Shown here: one piece after another, positions 1 to 9,833 of the stretch
Numbering within the stretch: the stretch's first letter is position 1
How the letters are laid out: each line of letters starts with the position of its first letter
NCBI RefSeq assembly: GCF_000003195.3
Contig: NC_012878.2
Location: 41,767,248-41,831,247 of the forward strand
Direction: 5' to 3'
From: Sorghum bicolor
Lineage: Eukaryota > Streptophyta > Magnoliopsida > Poales > Poaceae
Length of the DNA: 64,000 bases
The notes under the pieces: model-generated
The model's database searches: none
What the model saw: only the letters and a program-made list of their open reading frames with translations
What the model was told of the DNA's origin: nothing
Position numbers and translations under genes: made by a program

Positions 1-428
1 TCTTCATTGGTTTCAACAGTCCAGCTCCCCTCTGATGTTCAGCTTTCACTCGCTGGCAGGTATCACACACAGCAACATACTCAGCCACATCCCTCTTTAA
101 GCCATACCACCAATACTTCTGTTTCAGATCTAGATACATCTTTGTACTACCAGGATGAATGGAATAAGCTGATTCATGAGTCTCTCTCAGAATCATATCA
201 CGAATAGCCTTCACTTCAGGAACACATATCCTTTTCCCAAACCACAGTATACCATTGTCATCTATTCTGAATCCTGGTGCTTTACCTAGTACCACATTCT
301 GTGCTATCTCATTTAGTTTCTCATCCTCCAACTATCCTTTCAATATCTCCTCCTCTAGAGTAGGAGTCACTTCTATTTCCATAGCATTCACTACAATTCC
401 TAGGTTCAAATATGCAAATTCAGCACAC
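1..428 (-). pseudogene. pol: Integrase N-terminal fragment of outer Ty3/gypsy element O
   Basis: Read on the minus strand, this encodes the spacer after RNase H and then the zinc-binding (HHCC) start of a chromovirus-type integrase. The pattern HPGSTKMY, then YWW, then CDTCQRVKAEHQ is diagnostic of grass Tekay/Del-like Ty3/gypsy elements. The catalytic DDE core and the 3' LTR lie beyond the left edge of the window. One in-frame TAG (near 345) sits where relatives usually have glutamine, so the copy is dead. The right edge is cut exactly by the TG of element A's LTR, and the last five bases (cacac, 424-428) are the expected target duplication. The same element resumes at 47270 with the end of its reverse transcriptase. 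The RNase H between the two pieces is missing from the window and was probably deleted. Confidence 0.85.
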
Positions 429-1091
429 TGTTGGGTATTTTAAACGCAAACAGAAAAATCCGCAAGCGCACGGATACCGATGTAGCCTTCACCCTAGAGT
501 ATTCCAGAGTATCGATTTTCCACAGGGAACGTGAGTGTACTAATTAAGATTCAAGATCGCTCAAGGATAACTATATAACTGTTTTTTGGTGGGAAGAGAG
601 GAAGTTTCCTGAGAATTCTCTAGTTGATCTAAGAATCAAGAATTACTTCAAAGGTTATTTATTTTGGGACATCAGAACACAAACCACAAAAAGAGATGAG
701 AAGGGGGCTAGGAAGCTCTGACTACAGTCCTACAAACACCGATCCGAACGAAGTGGAATACGTCGACCGTTAGGGCTGTCACTACCCTAGGGCTACCACA
801 ACAATCCGCAGGATTGGGTGCAATTCCAGGTAATTGCAAGACTAAACACCACGTCTAATCTATTAATCACTACTCTAGCGTTATAAAGACTAGAGCACTT
901 GATGTAAGCGGGAATCCAATAAATAACTTGAATGTAAATAAAAGTAATTAAAGAACTCAGGAATTATGAATTGAAGAACTTGGAGAACGATGAAGAACGA
1001 ACCAGTTGCTACAAAAGTATAATGTTGAGGAAGATCCGACAGATCCGATTCCTTCTCCGCTCTCCTCTTCTCTCTCCCTATTTTCTAGATT

Positions 1092-1140
1092 ACAACTAGA
1101 ACTAACTAGAACTAGAACTAGAACTAGAACTAGAACTAGT
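1092..1140. repeat. (AACTAG)n microsatellite in LTR A
   Basis: About eight imperfect AACTAG units, shorter in the partner LTR (near 24656-24692). The copy number therefore changed after insertion. Confidence 0.9.
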
Positions 1141-1236
1141 TGAACTAGAGGGATCCTCTCTACTTGGATGAAGAATTGAAACCCTAGCTTTGATTCTGTA
1201 GAAGAGGTATGATCTCTAGGGGCCAGGGGGCCTTGC

Positions 1237-1243
1237 TTATATA
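1237..1243 (-). promoter_or_regulatory. TATA box of LTR A
   Basis: The minus strand reads GCTATATAAG. It lies 120-130 bp downstream, in the transcription direction, of the GGGCGCCC palindrome. The same arrangement recurs in LTR B. Confidence 0.6.
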
Positions 1244-1644
1244 GCCTTTTTAGATGAATCTGGGCCGTCGGATCAAACCAACATTGATTGAACGGTTATC
1301 CTTGATCCTTTAGGTCGGTGAAGCGTGATCCGCGAGACGGGTCCGAATTGGACACTATAGGAGGGCGGGCGCCCTGGGCCAGGCCCTGTTCGGCCTCCGC
1401 TTTGTTCCCGTGGCTTCTGGAGTCTTCTAGATGATAGAAAATTGCGCGGCATGTTAATATCTCTATGTAAACCCGACGTGTGGGCCTTTCCTCCGTATTT
1501 CCTGATAACCCCTTGCAGAAATAGACAAACACCAAAACTCGTGGAATTCTGTCAGATAAAACCCTAAGTCTGGGTGTTGGTTGCATTTGGATCCTTTTCC
1601 ATGATTAGTTGACGGTTAAATGTGAGCATTAAGGACCGTCAACA

Positions 1645-1660
1645 AGCTCCCCCAAGCTTA
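1645..1660 (-). other. Element A polypurine tract
   Basis: The minus strand carries a purine-rich run (TAAGCTTGGGGGAGCT) ending directly at the 3' LTR. This is the expected plus-strand priming site. Confidence 0.75.
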
Positions 1661-3168
1661 ACCTTTGCTCGTCCCTGAGCAAAGATGAACTCAAGAGTTT
1701 CTGCAGTGGTTTCATGCTTTAAAGGTACACATGCGTTCAAACAAGATCTCATCTCTGGGTTAGGGTAAACTTTTAAGATTTAAATTTACTCATTTTACCT
1801 TCCACCATGGGACTTGCAACCGTCACTTATGTCTTGAGCAGTTAAAAGATAGAACGGTCAAGTCAAGCGCCAGGTCTCTTGTTCTTTGATCAACTATAGC
1901 TCTGGAGTTTTTGTAGATTTTCAAAATAAAACTCAGAGATTCCTTGTATGACTCTCTTAATTCTCTCTTTTGTGGTATTTCTGGATCCTTACCAAGGCAG
2001 TAATGGTATATGCCTTCTCTCACAGTATGTGGTATTTTTGGTATGAGACATAGTAACATTGCTTTCTCTCTCACCCTACTCTAATAAGGTTTTGATATCT
2101 GGAGCACATAGGTGGGAGACAGCTAATACATACTTACAAGACATTTATTGCATAGTCAAACCATGGATCCAGAGAAACAAGTCAATAAGTCAAATCAAGA
2201 TGTGCATGTCTGACGAATGAATGGTGTATGGTGATGATGGTGAAAACAATGGTGAAAGTCTAATTCTACTTTTGCTCTTTTGAGGGGGTACATACCTTCC
2301 TTGCACTTGAGGCTTTTGAGGGGAATGAGATGCTCTATATTTTCTTTTTCTCTTCTCTCAGGTGGGTATCTTGTACCCCTAATTCTAACACTTGTCCATT
2401 TTTACCTCTCGTCTCACTTTTTCTTTTCTTTCGAGGTTCCGAGCACTTGCCCCTTTTTATTTCCACGTATCTTTTTTTTAGAGCACTCACCTCTTTAAAT
2501 AATGTAGCAAGTGGTAGTAATCGAGATAACTTGAGCATTTATTTCACATGGGAAAACAGAAATAAGAGAATGTTTTTAGCTATTCTCTCCCGGATTAGGA
2601 GTAGAATATTTTTGGGTGGTTCTGGAGATGGAAATGGGTGGATATATGTGGATGCGTACTTCCGGAGTAGAAGCAGTATGTGTGAGTGAGCGTGCAAGTG
2701 AATCTTGATTTAACTACATGACAAGCTCCTAAGGATCTACACAACTTGACCACACTTAATGCTCATAAGCAGTAAAAAGTAAATGTGTGGTTTATAGTCT
2801 AATAAGTATGTATATATGGCTGTGGTAGGATTTTAAACTCTCATCATACAGGAACTCATCATGCTACATTTTAAAGATTTTTAAAGATAAAATTCTCCAG
2901 AATTCTAGCATCTCTAGGAACAGATAAACAGCAGCTCAACCTTCCCATGTCCTATCCGTTAACGACATAGACTTTAGATCAAGTACTCTTCCCACAAGTT
3001 CAGGTTTAGAGCAAATCTTAATTCATAACAGTCAAGCCTAAACTTGAGAGAGATTTCAATTTTGAGAACTAGTCATGGCAGAGCAACTATTCATCATTTC
3101 CATGTGAGAGCTTATCATTAGGGTTCATAGCAAACTTTATTTATTTATTTATTTAGCAAACTAAGCAA

Positions 3169-3223
<55 letters not shown>

Positions 3224-3849
3224 CACAAAATCTTTATTTGGGTTTTTATGATTATGCATCTTTTTATTATTTGAGTAAAGTATAAACATGAGTAGAACAC
3301 TTAGCTGGATAAATGGGGGTGCTCTCCCCCAAGCTGGATTTTGACGTAATTTCTTCTGATGTAGCTAGTAGGTGGCGGAGGTGTATTTGAATGTTGGTAG
3401 CACCGTGACAGCGATTAGGATGTCCTCCGCCTGCTAGTTTTCTTTGATCCTTGAATTCTGTGGAGCTCAAATAGACAACAAAGCTTTGTGGAACTAGTTA
3501 AGTGTTAGCATAAATATCTAGCCTTTATTATGTTGAGCCTCCTCAATAAATGTTACTCTCTTTAGTAGGATCATAAATTTATTTTTGTATTTTTATTTTT
3601 ATAGGACAGGAATATATTTATTTCATTTTTACGCCACCAGAGTGAATGTACTTATGGGATTTATGCCAGGAGCATACTCACATGGGGCTTACTATTTTTA
3701 ACATTTTTATTATCTTTTCAAAATGATATGAACCCGATTAACTAAGCAAACTATTTTAAATAATTGAAATGAAAAGGATAACTACCAAGTTTACCTCTTC
3801 GTAAGGCGTTCGGTTTTTTTAAGTCCTCCAAACGGGACTCTCTGTTTTC
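1661..3849. other. Element A 3' non-coding region
   Basis: No supportable gene. Blocks here match element B 26600-28140, including the repeated phrase gggta...tacccctaattcta followed by cacttgtccattttt. Block 3630-3700 (AGCCCCAT ... GGTGGC on the minus strand) is also kept in B near 30160-30235 and in C near 61900-61975. The short ORFs here are AT-rich and lack family features. Confidence 0.6.
3171..3220. repeat. (AT)n microsatellite
   Basis: About 25 uninterrupted AT dinucleotides inside element A's non-coding 3' region. Confidence 0.97.
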
Positions 3850-4456
3850 TCAGTTGTCCTGGGATTCGCTAGATGGCGTAGTCGGTGATTCCGGCGGAGC
3901 CTGCTCTTCATGTATAACTATCTTCTCTCTCCACACGTGACTCGGTGCTACGATCTCCTCAGGACAGTTCTGTTCAAGCTGTATGTCTTCAGACCTTACT
4001 ACTTCTCCTTCGTAGTCTGCCCATCCGTCCTTGATGATTTGCCTCCTCTGGTTACGGTTGTGTCGTCTTCTTCTTGTCCTGACCTGCTTAGAGTCTTCAA
4101 CTATATAGTTAGGGTCAGTGAAATAGCAGCGTACCTTCTGTGAGGGGAAGTGCATGTGGACTTCTCCGGTTCCAATGTAAATGATTGCTTTAACAGTGCT
4201 GAGGAACGGTCTTCCAAGGATGATGGGTGGATTGTACTCGTCTTCTCCCATGTCAATAACCTACAACCTTTCGGAATGTCTAATCTGCCATCTGGAGCTG
4301 AATGTATGTCGGTTTTAGGGGCATGGTTCCAAATAGGAGCTGATAGGTGACTGCGGCCATTATGTTGACGCCTGACACGGTGTCGCAAAGTGTCTTCTAG
4401 AAGTTGTATCCATTAATGGAGCACTGGATACTTGGCATACCTGGGTCGTCCTTTTT
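3850..4456 (-). pseudogene. Element A second retropepsin-like module, degenerate
   Basis: A second, diverged copy of an Athila-type aspartic-protease domain, just downstream of the first. Visible landmarks are DPGMPSIQCSI, a pseudo-active-site CDTVSGVNIM, YIQLQMAD, and the flap-distal ILGRPFLST, which is typical of retropepsins. The catalytic motif is D-T-V-S rather than D-[ST/L]-G-[AS], so the glycine is lost and the domain cannot be a normal protease. Two in-frame stops and a frameshift split it. The longest piece is a 133-residue ORF (4251-3850) with a highly basic stretch (RTRRRRHNRNQRR) and an acidic, proline-rich tail. It is probably non-functional, though the basic tail might bind nucleic acid. 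Confidence 0.65.
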
Positions 4457-5083
4457 GGTCAGGAACGGTGACTTAAGTCGATGATCTTGACCTCCTTGAA
4501 CTGTAGTGACCATCTTAGCTGACTCGGTCCACATTTGCTTGTTCCTGTTCCTCCTGTTGGTCCTCTTCCTTGGTTCATGTCGGGATTGCTGTGGGATTTG
4601 TGTAGTCTTGTTCTTGAAGGAAAACGTCTCCTTCCTCCCCTTGATGTAGAAACTGATCTTGGCAGCACTAGCGTAGATGATAGCTCCTGAGGTGTTTAGA
4701 AATGGCCTCCCTAGGATGATGGGTGCCCTCTCATCAGTACCAGTCTCTATCACCATGAAGTCTGTTGGAGCGTATAAGGTACCAACTCAGACGTAGAGGT
4801 TCTTCAATATTCCGTTTGAGAAACTTAGCGTATGATCTGCAAGCTGCAAACACATGGCTGTTTCTAATAAAGGATGTGTAAAGAATTTTTCATAGAGTAC
4901 CCTGGGCATAATGTTGACGCTGGAGCCAAAGTCATAGAGTGCTTCAGGGAAGTTCACCATGCCGATGGAGATCGGGATGACGATGCGTCCTGGATCGCCT
5001 CTCTTGACCGACAGAAGGTCAGTAATTACTTCCACAACAGGGTTACTCCAGTAGTTACGTTCTCAAGCATCTTAGGGCTGTGA
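4397..5083 (-). pseudogene. Element A first retropepsin-like module
   Basis: Athila-type retropepsin. It shows GDPGRIVIPISIG, the active-site region YDFGSSVNIMP, MCLQLADHT, and then ILGRPFLNTSGA. The family pattern in element B is CDLGASVSVMP, then MCLQLADQS, then ILGRPFLST. A stop near 4787 breaks the frame between LKNLYV and the second half (4756-4397). The active site still has D-x-G-S. No gag precedes it: upstream sequence is directly the non-coding leader. It is followed within a few residues of linker by a second module of the same fold, so A encodes two retropepsins in tandem. It was probably a defective gag-less relic even before the stops arose. Confidence 0.7.
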
Positions 5084-6340
5084 TTGCCTGAGTGTCCAGT
5101 ATCTCCAGTGTGTTTGTGCTCGTAAATCTAGGTTCTTCACTTGGTGGAGTCTGGGAGTTGTAAAACTCCTTCATATTTTGCTCGAAGTGTACCTGCTCAT
5201 GGAGACAAGGCAGAGATCAAGTGCATGGGCCCTGTTGGTGGAAAACACCAACAGAACCAAAAGTGTATTTGTTCTTCTCTAACCTGAAGCATAGTGAGCA
5301 AGACAAAGTTGATGGATAATAAGATCATGAGTGTAGCATTTAAAACATTTGTCAGATCAGATTGCTCAACCTAATGGAAAGATAATCTATCTATATTTAT
5401 GTTTTTTATATATCTTCCAAATATTGCGTGTGCAATAATTGAGCTCATATGATTAGGAGTGTGGGATCACAAAGGTGGAAGGACTAAACATATTGAATCG
5501 ATTGGGTTGGTTAATCTAGAGTTATAAATCATACGTGTTTGACTCTTTTATTCATGTGAACGCCAGAACCAAGGAGAAGCTTATAGAAGTGATAGTCAAG
5601 TACCTTAAGATGTTATCTTACTTGAAGAGTGATGGTACAGTATCACCTTATGGAAGCTTTCCTTTCTTGGTGGTTGTGCATCGTGTTTGTGGCACCCTCC
5701 ATGGATCATCTCTTGTGAGCTATGCCTTCCTTGTGTAAATTGTTAAACTTCATGTGTCTCTCTCTATGTCTCCAATGTGAGTTTATCTCAGGACTTCCCA
5801 GGTCGATATTGAAAGTTTTCCTACAGGGGTTAGTCTAACAAAATATCCAATATCTACTATAGCATACTAGCGGCTCAAAAATCAACCTAGACACCATGTC
5901 TAATTTGATTTAGGAGGGCATTTTAACCTAAGCACCATGCTTAATTTAAAATCCCTTGGAAGTAAGATCATCATTCCTAAACTAAGCACCATGCTTAATT
6001 AAGAGATAAATGAAACTACTCCAAACCTAGACATATACTAAAGCAAATAAAGGTAGCATGAGAGCATTTATAGAGATCTACTCAAGTGGAGATCAAGTAG
6101 TGTGATTAGTATTTAACAAATTGAGCATGTCTCAAAGGTAGGGACAACCAACATAGCAACATGGCAAAGGATGTTTTTATGTACAGTACTCCCCCAAGCT
6201 TGAACTTTGCAAAATTCAAGTTTGGATGAATTTAATTCAATGTTGTATGATGATTGGTTGGTCATACCTTGTGCTTGTCATTCATCCAATCTTCTTGCTC
6301 CAATCCTGGAAAGGTTAGTGACAAGAATACCCAAAGGATT
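5084..6340 (-). other. Element A 5' leader, distal part
   Basis: Non-coding leader transcribed leftwards. It is homologous to element C 60100-61600 on the opposite strand. For example, the phrases around acacc-atg-tctaatttgat and ctgttggtg...ttccaccaacag occur in both, in the same order relative to the PBS. No gag ORF is present. The last five bases (ggatt, 6336-6340) are duplicated at 23484-23488 by the Sirevirus insertion. Confidence 0.7.
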
Positions 6341-7885
6341 TGAAAGGATCAAGATGCCCAAGAGGGGGGGTGAATTGGGCTTCTCTAAAAATTTAAGCAA
6401 CCTACAAGCTCCAATTCAACCCCTTGTGCCTAGTGTGACCTAGAGAGCTACCGGATAAAAGTTTTGCAACCTAGTTCCAATCCTATTCTAGCATGCCAAT
6501 TCTAAGAATGTAAAAGCACAAAGTAAATGCTAGAAAGTAAAGGAGTAGTGGAAGAAAGTGCTCGGCGATGTTTTGCTGAGGTATCAGAGAGTCGCCACTC
6601 TCCACTAGTCCTCGTTGGAGCACCTGCGCAAGGGTCTTGCTCCCCCTTGGTCCGCGCAAGGACCAAGTGCTCTCTACGGGCTGATTCTTCGACACTCCGT
6701 CGCGGTGAATCGCCCAAAACCGCTCACAAGCTTGACACGAGCCACCCACAAGAACTCCGGGCGGTCTTCGTGCCTCCAATCACCACCGAACCGTCTAGGT
6801 GATGGCGATCACTAAGAGTAACAAGCAAAGAACTCTCACTTGACCCAAACAAGGCAATAGAGAGTGGTGGATGCACACTTGACTCTTGGAACTCACTAGA
6901 GAAGGATTCTCTCAAGAAATCACTCAAATCTCAATCCTCTCTAGGCTCTTTGCAACTCTCTTGCTCCACAACAAGTTTCTCTGATGTTCAAATGGGCAAG
7001 AGAGGTCTCATGGACGAGGTGGAGGAGTATAAATACTATCCACGAAGTCCAAAGGTTGGCCAACCATTTTCCACTGAAAACGGGGTCACCGGACGCACAT
7101 TATGTTGCACCGGACGCACTGCATCGAGCGTCCGGTGCTTCATAACGGCTAACTGTACTTCTCTCTGACAGGTCACCTGACGCTAACTCCCAGCGTCCGG
7201 TGCACCGTCCGGTGCTCGGGGGAACTTTACAAGCTCCCTGCGCATGGGACCGGACGCTACCCGGTGCGTCCGGTGCTAGCGTCCGGTGCTCAGGGGAACT
7301 TTACAAGCTCCCTGGGTATGGGACCGGACGCTACCCGGTGCGTCTGGTGCTAGCGTCCGGTGCCTAACCCTAGGCATGGCACTGTTCTAACGGCTAAGGA
7401 CCTCACCGGACGCACTCACAGAGCGTCCGGTGCAGCGTCCGGTGCCCCTTTGGGCACCCAAACTCCGTCGAAACGCGATCGCTCCAAAACGAAGTTGGTT
7501 TCTCTCGATCTAAGGACTATCTCTGAGCTGCCTAGTGCTAGGTTTACCAAGTGTGCACCACACCTAAACCTAAAGCCTTGCCTAAGTCAAGCTACTAGAT
7601 CAAAGCCTCTCTTAATAGTACGGTCAAAGGAAAACAAAGTCCTAAACTACTCTAAGTGCCCTTCTTCACCATATGGCACTTAGACCTAGTCTAGTTTTGA
7701 TGATGTCCATCCATCAAAAACCGAGAACGATTTCCACTATTAAGTTGGCATGTACGTCCCTGTCCATCGAATACCTATTTACCATGACCTTACCTATGAC
7801 TTTGCCTCTGCAAAACACACGTTAGTCATAGTAATCAATAATGTCATTAATCACCGAAATCACTAGGGGCCTAGATGCTCTTTCA
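6341..7885 (-). repeat. Element S 3' LTR
   Basis: TG at 6341 and CA at 7885, with the outer end reading TGAAAGGATCAAGATGCCC on the plus strand. It is nearly identical to 21964-23483, with small indels in the palindrome zone. A TATTTATA-like box lies on the minus strand near 7028-7036, just downstream of the palindromes. Confidence 0.95.
7087..7444. promoter_or_regulatory. Sirevirus CACCGGAC/GTCCGGTG palindrome cluster, 3' LTR
   Basis: Many copies of CACCGGACGC and its complement GCGTCCGGTG, often facing each other across short spacers. Palindromes of this type are a known conserved feature of Sirevirus LTRs. They sit in U3, upstream of the presumed core promoter. The equivalent cluster in the 5' LTR is 22710-23043. 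Confidence 0.85.
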
Positions 7886-7905
7886 ATCTCACCCTTTTTG
7901 GTGAT
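7886..7905 (-). other. Element S polypurine tract, LTR-proximal
   Basis: The minus strand reads ATCACCAAAAAGGGTGAGAT directly against the LTR, as in other Sireviruses. Confidence 0.8.
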
Positions 7906-8337
7906 TGATGACAACCTCGAGTATGAAAGGAGTTGAGGTTTTTAAAGTAACTTAGTTTCGATAAGCATGTTACAATAAGAACAAAGGGATTAGTCATGCT
8001 TATATCGACCAAGTCCAATACCCCAAATATGTGAGTGGTATACGACAGGATATAAACATAAGGCTCATAAGTACATCGGAGTAAAACCGTGGAAGCAAAG
8101 GTAATATGAGCCAAAACACATGACAACAAGATAACACATTAAGCGTAAGTCATGTCGCACAACCATAGTATCACATTAAGCGTAAGTCATGTCTCACACC
8201 AATAGTATCTCGCACAAGTGCAATGCATGAAAGTAAACGTGATGTATGATAAAGTAGCACACATAAAAGGCCCTCTCTAGCTCCTAGCTCCTAGCTCCTA
8301 ACTCTCATACCCCCTAACTCCTAACTCTCATACGCAC

Positions 8338-8362
8338 TCTCTCCCCCTTTGGCATCAAACGC
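8338..8362 (-). other. Element S additional polypurine tract
   Basis: The minus strand carries GATGCCAAAGGGGGAGAGAG just after the env-like gene. Multiple polypurine tracts are a recognised Sirevirus trait. Confidence 0.65.
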
Positions 8363-8369
8363 CAAAAAC

Positions 8370-9833
8370 CTAAGAAGTCGGTGGAGGAGGCGAAGCAGTG
8401 GAGTCCCTCGGCACGGCCTCGAAGCGAGCTGCATCATCTGAACTGTCGGCCGTCGAGGCAGAGGAGGTGGAGTGACCCTCTGAAGCTGCAGGTGCTGGAG
8501 AAGCGGTCTGGGTCTGCTCTGACGCTGTCACAGGCTGTGCTGGCTGCTCGAGTCCGGCTGACGAAGCAGGCACGAGCTTGGTCACGGTAGCTGTCATCTC
8601 TGGTACTGTAGAAGATGGTGCAAGCTACTCGGACGATGCTACAGACAATGACAGAAGCTCTGTAGTGGTAACTGGCGCCGTAAAGACTGCAGGAGCCTGC
8701 AGAGGAGGAGGCGTAGGGTCACCAGTCAGAGCACTGTAGGTGAAGCTGAGGTGCGGATCTGTCTGCGAGTCCCACACAAGCTGTGATGCTGAAGCTGACT
8801 GAGGAGTGAAGCCTGAGCGGAGAGGAGTAAACTGAGGTACCTGCTCAAAGCCTGAAGAGATAGCACCCTGAGAGACCTGGTGCTGTGGCGTCGAAAACGG
8901 CTGACTCTGAGCTGGTAGCTGGAGAGGCTGCTGTGACTGGCTCTGAGTCTGAGGCGCAGGAGTAGGTGGCCTGACAGTCGAGGTGCCTGGGAGCTGAATC
9001 TACGGTAGCTGAATCCCAGAGGCGGCCATGAGAGCGGCCATCATCGCTGTCTGCTGGGCCTGGAAAGCAAGCTGCTGCTCCTGAAAGGTGAGAAGCTGAC
9101 GCTGGAGCTCATCCTGCCTAGCCTCCACGGCTGCATTGATGGCAGCCTGGTCCCTGTCACGCCTCGCCGGCTCCTCAGCTGCGCGGCACTGGTCTGCCCT
9201 CATCCCCTCTAAGATAGCAAGCAGGGCGGGGTTTGAAGCACTCGAAGAACCGCCCGCCTCGTGGTCGTGTGCTCTGGGAGGGAGATCTGTCACTGGCGGC
9301 TGATAGTCATCATCCGAACTGTCTGAGGCGAAGTCAAACTCTCCCTCTGCCTCTGCATCTGCGAAAGCCCCAATAGCTATGTCCTGCTGCTCCTCTGTCT
9401 CTGGTACAGCTGCTGTACTACGAGTGTCCCTAGGAGAAGGTGGGGGCACCGGTCCACGTGGTGCACAAGGAGGAGGAGTGGCTCGGAGGTCGTGGTGCGC
9501 TCTCAACATCTGCCTGGGGTCGTAGTGGGGGAAGACGGTGTCTGACTCTATCAACTCCCTCTGTAAGTGAGCTGGCAGGGGTAGTGGCCTAGCACGAAGT
9601 ATAAGCAAAGTGATCCAATGTGCATAGGGCAACTGACGCCGGCCCCTAAAGCTCTCTGAGATGGTGTCCTCTATCTCTGAGACGATCAGATCCCACAAGT
9701 CAAACTGTGTCTGGGAGACGAGGTGAGCGACGAGCCACTGCTGAATACGAGTGAAGCTGTCTCTATAGCCTGTCCTGGGGAGAAGAGTCTTCCTCAACAC
9801 AAAGTCGAGGATCCTAGCTGGGCGTGTCAAATC
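8370..9833 (-). pseudogene. Sirevirus env-like gene, C-terminal part (interrupted)
   Basis: Continuation of the ORF starting at 14912, after the solo-LTR insertion. Removing 9834-13794 plus one target copy reconnects the two parts in frame. This half begins with a helical segment (FTRIQQWLVAH, then DLWDLIVSEIE, then LPYAHWITLLI) that resembles the end of ATHILA ORF1/putative plant transposon protein domains. A Q/E-rich probable coiled coil follows (residues RDQAAINAAVEARQDELQRQ), then a long low-complexity tail rich in S, T, P and Q. Two TAG codons (9000-9002 and 8625-8627) interrupt the tail before the last stop at 8370. The protein's function is unknown. The position after pol is why such ORFs are called env-like in Sireviruses. 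I see no convincing signal peptide or transmembrane segment. Confidence 0.75.

Larger units (their letters stand above)
429..1644 (-). repeat. Element A 3' LTR
   Basis: It is bounded by TG (429) and CA (1644), and on the minus strand it opens TGTTGACGGTCC. It matches 23992-25082 plus 34216-34297 with a few per cent divergence by eye. It contains a minus-strand TATA box, an AACTAG microsatellite and one GGGCGCCC palindrome (1367-1374). Confidence 0.93.

Noticed and set aside
7360..7683. 107-aa ORF repeated at 22958-23281
   Set aside because: Lies in the two LTRs of S. The duplication is the LTR pair, and the frame runs through palindromes.
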